9,653 bases of DNA from an uncultured Eubacteriales bacterium (GCA_934541205.1 CAKTDK010000059.1:1-9653); one strand, 5' to 3'. Positions 1 to 5,872 are shown, numbered from the stretch's first letter. Program-made: numbers and translations. Notes: a model not told the origin generated them from the sequence alone.

Positions 1-380
1 CAGGAAGGACATATTCCCGTAAATTCCAAAGAATGTCCTGTTATAATAAATCCTGTTTTGCTTGATAAAGATTTTTTATATTTTTCAATGGGACAAAATT
101 CAAAGGTCATTGTTTTTTTGCATTTTGAACATATTATTTTATGGCAGTGTTCTTTACGTTTAAAACTGTAATATGCCGTTTTATCCTGCCCTACTTCTTT
201 ATTAATAATGCCTTTTTCAACCATACTTGAAAGGGCTCTGTAAACTGTTGATAAATCCATATCCTGATTTCTTATTTTATTTTTTATTTCTTTTACATTT
301 AACGGAATGGATTCTTTTTTCAAGACGTCAAGAACAGCCATACGTTTTTTAGTGGCTTTTATTTTTATACTTTCCGACAT
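1..380 (-). CDS. Fur-superfamily metal-dependent transcriptional regulator (3' end cut by window edge)
   Basis: I translated this from the minus strand, starting at the ATG whose complement is at 378-380. The start is supported by a GGAGAA ribosome binding site (complement at 386-391). About 126 codons are visible. Near the N-terminus is a winged-helix DNA-binding region with the Fur-type recognition segment DLSTVYRALSSMVEKG. The C-terminal half has the family's metal and dimerisation signature: an HCH motif followed by CSKC, then GF..TGHSLEFTGICPS. The next codon starts TG at the window edge and is probably Cys, completing a second CxxC (the structural zinc site). By family knowledge this is a metal- or peroxide-sensing repressor (Fur, Zur, PerR or Mur type). 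The sequence alone does not settle which. An extra Cys in FEFCP and the exporter next door favour a zinc- or metal-excess sensor, which is inference. It is probably co-transcribed with the upstream exporter (59-bp gap) and may have its own promoter. Confidence 0.9.
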   Translation of the reverse strand, partial: MSESIKIKATKKRMAVLDVLKKESIPLNVKEIKNKIRNQDMDLSTVYRALSSMVEKGIINKEVGQDKTAYYSFKRKEHCHKIICSKCKKTMTFEFCPIEKYKKSLSSKTGFIITGHSLEFTGICPS

Positions 381-409
381 AATAATTCTCCAAAATATGC
401 ATCTTAACT

Positions 410-437
410 ATTATACTCTTTTTATTTTATAATACAA
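410..437 (-). promoter_or_regulatory. Possible internal sigma-A promoter for the Fur-family gene
   Basis: Read on the minus strand there is a TTGTAT hexamer (complement 432-437), a 16-bp spacer and a TATAAT hexamer (complement 410-415). They sit in the gap between the exporter stop codon and the regulator start. This would let the regulator be made independently of the exporter. AT-rich sequence gives such matches often, so the call is tentative. Confidence 0.4.
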
Positions 438-439
438 TA

Positions 440-1306
440 TTAAAAGCCTAAACTTTGTATTATTATTCCCGACAAAACTGCAGAAATAAATATACAAAGA
501 AGAATTTTCAAATTTTCTTTATAGTTTTTGTTTACTTTAAAAAGAACAATAAGACCGACTCCCGCTCCGGTGCAAAGTCCTGCTATCATAGAACCCAGAC
601 TTAAAGTTCCCGATATATATAAATCGGCCAGAAGCACTGATACTGCACAGTTTGGTATAAATCCTATTACAGCGGCCAAAACGGGCTGCAAGAAACTTCC
701 GTTCATAAGAATTTTTCCAAGGTTTTCTTTTCCTATAAGTTCTACGACGCTGTTTAAAAGAAAAGAAATAATTAATATGAAAACAAAGATATTTATCGTA
801 TGATGAAGAGCGGATTTTAAAATACCTCCTCCGCTGTGGCATCTGCAGCCGTCGTGACTGCAAAGTTCTTCTATATTATGCTTGGTATCTGATTTTTTAT
901 CAAAGAAATTTTTTCCGAAAAAATCCATACATAAGCCGGTTACAACAGCTATAATAACTTTTAACAGAAGTACCGGAAAAATAACCGCCGCTTTTGAAGG
1001 ATTTGCCAAAAGAAAAGGAATTGCCTCATCAGAAGTTGAAATAAATACTGCCGCCAAAGTTCCTGCCGTAATAATTTTTCCGGCAAAAAGATTTGACGCC
1101 ATAACTGAAAATCCGCATTGAGGCACACATCCTAAAAGACCGCCGCCTATAGCACCGAATTTTCCGAAACGCTGTAAGAAGTTTTCAAGTTTGCCTTTGG
1201 TTTTATGTTCTATATATTCAATAATTAAGTATGCGGCAAACAAGAAAGGCAGCATTTTTAATCCGTCAATAACAGTATCGATAAAAATATCTTTTATAAA
1301 TTCCAT
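440..1306 (-). CDS. Putative heavy-metal exporter/permease (ArsP_2-like, 'putative manganese transporter' family)
   Basis: This is a 288-aa polytopic membrane protein with an AAGGAA ribosome binding site before its ATG. Hydrophobic segments cover about residues 14-32, 50-72, 78-100, 106-128, 170-192, 206-228, 234-256 and 268-286. The two halves carry related motifs, GCVPQCGFSV (59-68) and GFIPNCAVSV (215-224), pointing to an internal duplication as in many transporters. An acidic STSDEAIP segment (90-97) follows the first motif. Between the halves a hydrophilic loop has a Cys/His cluster, CSHDGCRCHS (149-158), a plausible metal-binding site. The layout matches the family Pfam describes as putative 10TM heavy-metal exporters (PF11449), also annotated as a putative manganese or arsenic transporter. 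The substrate is not proven for this family. The downstream Fur-type regulator and the palindrome over its transcription start support a role in metal efflux or homeostasis. Confidence 0.8.
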   Translation of the reverse strand: MEFIKDIFIDTVIDGLKMLPFLFAAYLIIEYIEHKTKGKLENFLQRFGKFGAIGGGLLGCVPQCGFSVMASNLFAGKIITAGTLAAVFISTSDEAIPFLLANPSKAAVIFPVLLLKVIIAVVTGLCMDFFGKNFFDKKSDTKHNIEELCSHDGCRCHSGGGILKSALHHTINIFVFILIISFLLNSVVELIGKENLGKILMNGSFLQPVLAAVIGFIPNCAVSVLLADLYISGTLSLGSMIAGLCTGAGVGLIVLFKVNKNYKENLKILLCIFISAVLSGIIIQSLGF

Positions 1307-1332
1307 AATTAATTCCTTTTCCCAAAAGTAAT

Positions 1333-1355
1333 AAAATGCAAATGATTTGCATTTT
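1333..1355. promoter_or_regulatory. Fur-superfamily-type operator palindrome
   Basis: This is a perfect 11-1-11 inverted repeat with arms AAAATGCAAAT and ATTTGCATTTT around a central G at 1344. It lies immediately downstream of the -10 box of the exporter promoter, so a bound repressor would block initiation. The core ATGCAAAT-N-ATTTGCAT has the odd-spaced dyad architecture of Fur, Zur and PerR boxes but is not the textbook Bacillus sequence of any of them. The Fur-family protein encoded downstream in the same operon is the obvious candidate ligand (inference). Confidence 0.7.
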
Positions 1356-1361
1356 TAAAGT

Positions 1362-1390
1362 ATTATACTATATTTTTATTTTTAAAACAA
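1362..1390 (-). promoter_or_regulatory. Sigma-A-like promoter of the exporter-regulator operon
   Basis: On the minus strand a TTGTTT -35 (complement 1385-1390) is separated by 17 bp from a perfect TATAAT -10 (complement 1362-1367). Transcription would start near 1355, at the edge of the operator palindrome. This leaves a roughly 45-nt leader before the exporter ATG. Confidence 0.6.
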
Positions 1391-1530
1391 TACTTTATAC
1401 ATATATAAAATTTTTTATTCATAAAGTTGTAATTTGCGGTTAAATCTCTTTTTATTATCATAAATATAAAACGAACATTTAAAACAGCAAAAAATATATA
1501 AAAACAAGTTGAGCAATATTGGATATGTAA
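1391..1530. other. AT-rich intergenic stretch, nothing recognised
   Basis: This is the middle of the 453-bp gap between the exporter and the amidohydrolase. The gap holds the exporter promoter and operator on its left and an inverted-repeat cluster on its right. I see no ORF with a ribosome binding site, no RNA motif and no repeat in this middle part. Confidence 0.5.
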
Positions 1531-1569
1531 TAATAAAAAACGACAGATAAAATCTGTCGTTTTTTATTA
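1531..1569. terminator. Bidirectional Rho-independent terminator (18-bp perfect stem)
   Basis: Two 18-nt arms, 1531-1548 and 1552-1569, are perfectly complementary around a 3-nt AAA loop. The GC-containing core is CGACAGAT/ATCTGTCG, flanked by an A run on the left and a T run on the right, so a U tract forms on either strand. It sits about 190 bp past the stop codon of the minus-strand amidohydrolase and should end that transcript before the exporter promoter. Confidence 0.8.
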
Positions 1570-1575
1570 GGGGGT

Positions 1576-1602
1576 ATTTTCTGATATTTAATATCAGAAA
1601 AT
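1576..1602. repeat. 12-bp perfect inverted repeat
   Basis: Arms ATTTTCTGATAT (1576-1587) and ATATCAGAAAAT (1591-1602) enclose a TTA loop. It lies 6 bp from the terminator hairpin. It has little GC and no U tract of its own, so it may be a second RNA hairpin in the amidohydrolase 3' untranslated region or a protein-binding dyad. Its function is unknown. Confidence 0.6.
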
Positions 1603-1626
1603 GACAAATGATAAATTTCCTATAAA

Positions 1627-1660
1627 TGTTATTATAAGAAAATTTATATTTAGAATAACA
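1627..1660. repeat. Imperfect AT-rich inverted repeat
   Basis: TGTTATTATAA (1627-1637) is complementary to TTAGAATAACA (1650-1660) with one mismatch, around a 12-nt loop. It is the third dyad within 130 bp. It may simply reflect the AT bias, and no function is assigned. Confidence 0.35.
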
Positions 1661-1759
1661 TACAATAAATAAAAATGTTGTCGAATAATTTATATGAAAC
1701 TATATTTATATAAATTTTATGTTTTATTTATTATATTAGCTGATAAAAAATAGGTTATT

Positions 1760-3343
1760 TTATTGATTTTCTTTATATTCATATACTGTTTCGCCGTTTT
1801 TTATTGTCTGAAGGATTTTTATATTTTTTATTTTATTTGTTGAACATTTTAAAGGATTTTCAGAAAGTATGATAAAATCTGCCATTTTTCCTTCTTTTAT
1901 GCTTCCTTTGGTATTTTCTTCAAAATATTGATAAGCTCCGTTTATTGTGAGTGCTTTTAACGCATGATAAGGAGTTATGGTTTCATCTTGGCAAAGAGGA
2001 ACATTGTTTTTTGTAATACGGCTTGCGGCGCACCAAACGGTAAATAGCATATCAGGGAGGATTACAGGGGTATCCTGATGAAGAGTAAAAAGAATATTTT
2101 TATTAAGAGTTGATTTTAAAGGAGAAATAAAATCTGCCCTTTCCTTTCCAAAATTTTTTATATGAATATCTCCCCAAAAATAAGTGTGAGCTATAAAATA
2201 TGACGGAATTGCCGAAACCTCTTTTACTTTGTCAAGTTGGGATTTTTCCATAAACTGCGAATGAATTATAACAGGGCGGATATCATTTTGGTTTTTTTCT
2301 TTTAAAAGAGCAGATAAATATTGTTCTATTGCTGCGTCTCCGTTACAGTGACAAAGCAACTGGATATTGTTTTTATAGCATATTGATACAAAGTTTTCTA
2401 CTTCTTTGTCTTTGTAAATAGGATATCCGAAATAATTTTTGTCATCTTTATAAGATTTTTTCATCCATGCAGTGCGCCCTTGAGGAGAACCGTCGAGAAA
2501 TATTTTATATCCCCCTATTTTTAAATGATTTATATATTTTTTATAATAAGATATGTTTTCTTCTAAAAGCATAGGAGCTTTTTTCATATCGGCATATCCT
2601 ACTATATCGCATATAAGGTTATTATTTTTGGAAGCTTTTTTAAGAATATTAAATTCCCGTTGGGTCATAATTCCTTCTTGAGCGGTTGTTATTCCATAGC
2701 TCAGATAAATTTTCTGTGCTTTTAATAAAAGCTTTTCCATTGTAGCTTCATCTGCCTGAGGAATATTTTTTGAAATATTCATAAAAGCTTTTTCTTCAAG
2801 ATATCCTGTCGGATTTCCGTTTTCATCTTTTTCTATATATCCTCCGTCAGGATTTGAAGTTGATGAAGAAATATTGTTTAATTTTAGTCCCGATGTATTT
2901 AAAACTCCCATGTGTCCCGATGTATGGGTTATAAGAATCGGATGATTTTCTGAAATCTCATCAAGGATTTTTGCATTCGGATGTTTTTTTTCTTCAAGGA
3001 AATTATTATCATAAGCAAATCCTACAACCCATTGATTTTCGGAAATATTGTTATCTTTTATAAAATCTTTAATTTTTTTGCATATATCTTTAAAATCTTT
3101 GCAGGTGGAAAGATTTATAAAACGCAGGGAATCGGCAAATTGTACTATATGACTGTGTGAATCAATAAAAGAAGGCATAAGGCAGTTATTTTTCAAATTT
3201 ATTTTTTCGCAAATTTCATTTTCATAAGATTTGTTATAATAAAGCTTTGTTATAATACCGTTTGTTATTTTTACTGCCAAGGGTTTTTTTGAACAGTTTT
3301 CCATAGTTAAAATTTCATTTCCGTAAAAAATTTTTTCTTTCAT
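1760..3343 (-). CDS. Amidohydrolase of the Amidohydro_3/YtcJ type
   Basis: The product is a 527-aa metal-dependent hydrolase without a signal peptide, so probably cytoplasmic. The start is the ATG with complement at 3341-3343, preceded by GGGAGG (complement 3351-3356) and a 7-nt spacer. An in-frame TTG 15 bp upstream overlaps that ribosome binding site and is not a credible start. Family landmarks are DSHSHI (61-66, the HxH metal ligands), a candidate active-site Lys in GGYKIFLDGS (277-286), HCNGD (332-336), HSQF (361-364), LHQDTPV (421-427) and the C-terminal GKMADFIIL strand. Members of this family hydrolyse N-formyl or other amide, and sometimes ester, bonds in small molecules. The substrate here cannot be read from the sequence. 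It stands alone, divergent from the ilvA operon, and ends towards the hairpin cluster. Confidence 0.88.
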   Translation of the reverse strand: MKEKIFYGNEILTMENCSKKPLAVKITNGIITKLYYNKSYENEICEKINLKNNCLMPSFIDSHSHIVQFADSLRFINLSTCKDFKDICKKIKDFIKDNNISENQWVVGFAYDNNFLEEKKHPNAKILDEISENHPILITHTSGHMGVLNTSGLKLNNISSSTSNPDGGYIEKDENGNPTGYLEEKAFMNISKNIPQADEATMEKLLLKAQKIYLSYGITTAQEGIMTQREFNILKKASKNNNLICDIVGYADMKKAPMLLEENISYYKKYINHLKIGGYKIFLDGSPQGRTAWMKKSYKDDKNYFGYPIYKDKEVENFVSICYKNNIQLLCHCNGDAAIEQYLSALLKEKNQNDIRPVIIHSQFMEKSQLDKVKEVSAIPSYFIAHTYFWGDIHIKNFGKERADFISPLKSTLNKNILFTLHQDTPVILPDMLFTVWCAASRITKNNVPLCQDETITPYHALKALTINGAYQYFEENTKGSIKEGKMADFIILSENPLKCSTNKIKNIKILQTIKNGETVYEYKENQ

Positions 3344-3395
3344 AAAAAAACCTCCCAAAATATTATATACTTAGTTTATCATTTATTTGTTAAAA

Positions 3396-3424
3396 TATAT
3401 AAATAAATAAAAAACTATTGACAA
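3396..3424 (-). promoter_or_regulatory. Predicted promoter of the amidohydrolase gene
   Basis: On the minus strand TTGTCA (complement 3419-3424), a 17-bp spacer and TATATA (complement 3396-3401) form a good sigma-A match. The -35 element occupies the same bases as the plus-strand -35 of the ilvA leader. Transcription would begin near 3389, giving a leader of about 46 nt. Confidence 0.5.
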
Positions 3425-3446
3425 AAATAAAAAAGGGCGATATATT
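3418..3446 (+). promoter_or_regulatory. Sigma-A promoter of the T-box/ilvA operon
   Basis: A consensus TTGACA -35 (3418-3423), an exactly 17-bp spacer and a TATATT -10 (3441-3446) place the transcription start near 3453. That is just upstream of the first T-box helix at 3461. Confidence 0.8.
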
Positions 3447-3460
3447 AAAATTATAAGAAA

Positions 3461-3685
3461 ATGCTGTGATAAGGACGTAATATAAAATTATAGTTTCTTA
3501 AAGAGAGTCATTATTTGGTGAAAGATGACAGAAGCTTTTTATATTTCAATCACCTTTGAGCATACTGCTGAAAAAAAGTAAGCAGCTACGGTTTCCCGCC
3601 GTTATATGGGACTGCGTTGTTTGACGTATGCTTTTAGAGTGGTACGATACACTTTCGTCTCTATAAGGGATGAAAGTGTTTTTTT
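3461..3685 (+). ncRNA. T-box riboswitch leader, isoleucine (AUC) specifier
   Basis: Stem I can be folded by hand. AUGCU/AGCAU (3461-3465 with 3559-3563) is the base. A kink-turn-like GUGAU opposite UG follows, then AAGG/CCUU (3471-3474 with 3553-3556), the specifier loop (3545-3552) and AUAUAAAA/UUUUAUAU (3480-3487 with 3537-3544). The stem continues with GUUUCU/AGAAGC (3493-3498 with 3530-3535), an AGAGA bulge (3502-3506) and an apical GUCAU/AUGAC stem with UGGUGAAAG loop sequence. The specifier loop presents AUC (3549-3551) followed by A, an isoleucine codon. Later come CUGCU/AGCAG (3565-3569 with 3581-3585), the ACGG/CCGU stem III (3588-3602) and the T-box element AGAGUGGUAC (3636-3645). 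Its UGGU (3640-3643) can pair with the ACCA end of an uncharged tRNA-Ile with A73. Uncharged tRNA-Ile should favour the antiterminator and so ilvA expression. The bulge appears short compared with the family consensus UGGNACC. Confidence 0.92.
3649..3685 (+). terminator. T-box regulatory terminator
   Basis: ACACTTTCGTC (3649-3659) pairs with GATGAAAGTGT (3669-3679), with one G-U pair. A seven-T run at 3679-3685 follows. The left arm overlaps UCGU and part of CUCU (3655-3662), which the antiterminator needs, so the two structures exclude each other. Confidence 0.9.
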
Positions 3686-3709
3686 ATTATATTTAAGGAG
3701 GAAGAAAAT

Positions 3710-4903
3710 ATGGTAACTCTTGATAAGGTTTATCATGCCGCGTATGTTTTAAAAAATGTTATAAGACCTACCGATTTAATTTACGCGCCGAATATAAATG
3801 AAGACAGCAGAGTTTATTTGAAACCGGAAAATCTTCAGATAACAGGTTCTTTCAAAGTAAGAGGAGCTTATTATAAAATGTCTCAGCTGAGTGATAAAGA
3901 TAAGGCAAAAGGGGTTATCGCCTGTTCGGCGGGAAATCATGCTCAGGGAGTGGCTCTTGCCGCCACAAAAAATAATATAAAATCTTTGATATGTCTTCCC
4001 GATGCGGCGCCGATTTCAAAAGTCGAAGCTACAAAAAAATACGGAGCAAAGGTTTGTCTTGTGGAGGGAGCTTATGACGATGCATATAAAAAAGCGTTAG
4101 CCTTGAAGGAAGAAAAGGGATATACGTTTATACATCCTTTTGATGATGAAGATGTTATTGCGGGACAGGGTACAATAGGACTTGAAATATTAGATGAACT
4201 TCCCGATGTTGATGCTGTAATAGTGCCTGTCGGAGGCGGAGGACTTATTTCTGGAGTCGCTTTTGCCATAAAATCTTTGAGACCGGAGTGCAAAGTATAT
4301 GGAGTTCAGGCTATGGGAGCGCCGTCTATGCTAAAATCCTTTTACAGCAAAAAAATAGAAAGTCTTTCCGAAGTGAGTACCATTGCTGACGGAATAGCGG
4401 TAAAAACTCCGGGAGAAACCACTTTTTCTATGGTAAAAAAATATGTTGACGAAATAGTTACAGTAACCGATGATGAAATATCTTCAGCTATTCTTACTCT
4501 TATTGAACAGAAAAAACTTATAGCTGAAGGAGCGGGAGCCGTTGCGGTTGCGGCGGCGCTATTCAAAAAGCTTCCTCTTGAAGGAAAAAAAGTAGTATGT
4601 CTTGTTTCAGGGGGAAATATAGATGTAACGATTTTGTCAAGGGTAATAAACAGGGGCCTTATGAAAGCGGGAAGATCTGTTGATATAACAATAGAGCTTT
4701 CCGATAAACCCGGACAGCTCAGCGGAGTTTCAAAAATAATTGCCCGCTGCGGCGGAAATGTTGTTTCAATATATCATGACAGAGGGGATCTTGATACGGA
4801 TATTAACGGATGTTATTTAAGAATAGTAATGGAAACAAGAGATTATGCCCACGTAAGAGAAATAAAAGAAGCTCTTATTAATGCAGGATATAAACTTATA
4901 TAA
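3710..4903 (+). CDS. ilvA: Threonine ammonia-lyase (threonine deaminase) with C-terminal ACT domain
   Basis: This 397-aa PLP enzyme converts L-threonine to 2-oxobutanoate and ammonia, the first committed step to isoleucine. AAGGAGG before the ATG supports the start. The fold-type II catalytic domain covers about residues 1-318. The PLP lysine is K49 in GSFKVRGA, SAGNHAQG lies at 73-80, the phosphate-binding GGGG loop at 175-178 and SGGN at 300-303. Residues 323-397 form a single ACT-like regulatory domain (DITIELSDKPGQLSGVSKII...). The length and single ACT domain match the shorter threonine dehydratase type, not the roughly 510-residue E. coli IlvA with two regulatory domains. Such enzymes can be annotated ilvA or tdcB. 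The isoleucine-specific T-box argues for a biosynthetic role. The ridA gene follows after 16 bp. Confidence 0.95.
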   Translation: MVTLDKVYHAAYVLKNVIRPTDLIYAPNINEDSRVYLKPENLQITGSFKVRGAYYKMSQLSDKDKAKGVIACSAGNHAQGVALAATKNNIKSLICLPDAAPISKVEATKKYGAKVCLVEGAYDDAYKKALALKEEKGYTFIHPFDDEDVIAGQGTIGLEILDELPDVDAVIVPVGGGGLISGVAFAIKSLRPECKVYGVQAMGAPSMLKSFYSKKIESLSEVSTIADGIAVKTPGETTFSMVKKYVDEIVTVTDDEISSAILTLIEQKKLIAEGAGAVAVAAALFKKLPLEGKKVVCLVSGGNIDVTILSRVINRGLMKAGRSVDITIELSDKPGQLSGVSKIIARCGGNVVSIYHDRGDLDTDINGCYLRIVMETRDYAHVREIKEALINAGYKLI

Positions 4904-4919
4904 GAAAGGATATAAAACT

Positions 4920-5291
4920 ATGAAAAAACTTTTTACAAAAAATGCTCCTGAAGCAATAGGACCTTATTCCCAGGCAGTTGTGTCTGGAGGTATGCTTTTT
5001 ACTTCGGGCCAAATAGCAATAAATCCCAAGACAGGAGAAATTTTTGGAAATAATATTTCGGAGCAAACTGAAATGGTAATGAAAAATCTTGGAGCAATTC
5101 TTGAAAATGCAGGAATAGCCTATGATAATGTTATAAAAACTACTTGTTTTCTTAAGAATATGGAAGATTTTGCAGCCTTTAACGAAATATACGGCAGATA
5201 TTTTACAAACAAACCGGCAAGAAGCTGTGTTGCGGTAAAACAGCTTCCAAAAGATGTACTTGTTGAAGTTGAAGTTATAGCGGAGCTTTGA
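4920..5291 (+). CDS. ridA: RidA family reactive intermediate (enamine/imine) deaminase
   Basis: The product is 123 aa, the usual size for the YjgF/YER057c/UK114 family. The start is ATG 4920, preceded by AGAAAGGA at 4903-4910. An in-frame ATG at 4881 lies inside ilvA and lacks a comparable site. Family marks are GPYSQA (14-19), FTSGQI (27-32), the substrate-binding Arg in PARSCVAV (R101) and LPKDVLVEVEVIA at the C-terminus. RidA trimers hydrolyse 2-aminoacrylate and 2-aminocrotonate, the unstable products released by PLP dehydratases such as IlvA, and so protect other PLP enzymes from damage. Its position right behind ilvA, with no promoter between them, fits direct metabolic coupling under the same T-box control. 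Confidence 0.95.
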   Translation: MKKLFTKNAPEAIGPYSQAVVSGGMLFTSGQIAINPKTGEIFGNNISEQTEMVMKNLGAILENAGIAYDNVIKTTCFLKNMEDFAAFNEIYGRYFTNKPARSCVAVKQLPKDVLVEVEVIAEL

Positions 5292-5367
5292 TTTTATAAT
5301 ATAACAATTATATAAAATTAAAATAGTTTTTCTAAAAATTAATTTGTGATGAATAGAAGGAGAAAAG

Positions 5368-5724
5368 ATGATACAATTTATATGTTATCCAAAATGCACT
5401 ACCTGTCAGAAAGCTAAGAAATGGCTTGATGATAATAATATTGAGTATGAATTGCGTGATATAAAAATCAATAATCCAAAGTTTGACGAGCTTAACAAAT
5501 GGTATAAATCAAATGATTATCCTTTAAAAAAATTTTTTAATACAAGCGGACAGCTATATAAGTCTATGAATTTGAAAGAAAAGCTTTCTGCTATGACTGA
5601 TGAAGAAAAGATTAACCTTCTTTCAAGGGATGGAATGCTGGTAAAAAGACCGTTAATCATTTCTGATAATTTAGTTCTTATTGGGTTTAAAGAGAGTCAA
5701 TGGTCTGACTTTTTTAATAAATAA
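5368..5724 (+). CDS. ArsC/Spx-family thioredoxin-fold protein (YffB/Spx-like)
   Basis: The product is 118 aa, with an AAGGAG ribosome binding site at 5357-5362. It begins with a beta strand leading to CTTC (10-13), the redox CxxC position of Spx-like proteins, followed by a helix (QKAKKWLDDN). VKRPLI (92-97) contains the conserved cis-proline region, and the protein ends VLIGFKESQW. This matches Pfam ArsC (PF03960), which covers glutaredoxin-linked arsenate reductases, Spx-type RNA polymerase-binding regulators and uncharacterised YffB-like proteins. No ars genes are nearby and the lone CxxC is Spx/YffB-like, so arsenate reduction is not a safe call. It lies 76 bp after ridA with no visible terminator between and may be a read-through third gene of the operon. 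Confidence 0.85.
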   Translation: MIQFICYPKCTTCQKAKKWLDDNNIEYELRDIKINNPKFDELNKWYKSNDYPLKKFFNTSGQLYKSMNLKEKLSAMTDEEKINLLSRDGMLVKRPLIISDNLVLIGFKESQWSDFFNK

Positions 5725-5782
5725 AAATTTTTAATTACAATAAATATCTAATATTTCATAAGTTTTTATTATACTCATTTAA

Positions 5783-5812
5783 GCCTCCTTTAAAAATAAG
5801 GGAGGCCTTTTT
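5783..5812 (+). terminator. Rho-independent terminator after the ArsC/Spx-like gene
   Basis: GCCTCCTTT (5783-5791) pairs with AAGGGAGGC (5798-5806), with one U-G wobble, around a 6-nt loop. CTTTTT follows. It separates the ilvA-side transcript from the SLH gene promoter. Confidence 0.88.
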
Positions 5813-5839
5813 GTTACAGTTATGTTACAATCTTTGTAA
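5812..5839 (+). promoter_or_regulatory. Phased TGTTACA repeats and dyad upstream of the SLH gene promoter
   Basis: TGTTACA occurs at 5812-5818 and again at 5823-5829, exactly 11 bp apart. The second copy also forms a dyad, TTACAA-TCT-TTGTAA (5825-5839), that ends 4 bp before the -35 box. One-turn-phased hexamers of the TTACA type resemble binding sites of PhoP/OmpR-class response regulators. The binding protein is unknown. Confidence 0.4.
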
Positions 5840-5843
5840 AGCT

Positions 5844-5872
5844 TTGACTTTAATAACAATATTAAATATAAT
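5844..5872 (+). promoter_or_regulatory. Sigma-A promoter of the SLH-domain gene
   Basis: TTGACT (5844-5849), a 17-bp spacer and a perfect TATAAT (5867-5872) predict transcription starting near 5879. This gives a leader of about 30 nt before the ATG at 5909. Confidence 0.8.

Noticed and set aside
393..408. Second Fur-type box (ATGCAT-containing) upstream of the regulator gene
   Set aside because: Only a short ATATGCAT resemblance is present, without a proper dyad.
537..1121. Long open frames opposite and within the exporter gene
   Set aside because: They lack ribosome binding sites and have low-complexity Lys/Arg/Thr-rich translations with no recognisable domain. They are antisense or alternative-frame shadows of the exporter.
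3344..3358. Upstream in-frame TTG as the amidohydrolase start
   Set aside because: It overlaps the GGGAGG ribosome binding site that clearly serves the ATG at 3341-3343.
4881..4919. Upstream ATG extending ridA by 13 residues
   Set aside because: It lies inside ilvA with no matching ribosome binding site. The ATG at 4920 has AGAAAGGA at good spacing and gives the normal family length.
5368..5724. Arsenic resistance locus (ArsC plus the distant exporter annotated as arsenic-related)
   Set aside because: The two genes are far apart and on opposite strands, no ArsR/ArsB/Acr3 is present, and the ArsC-like protein looks like the Spx/YffB branch.
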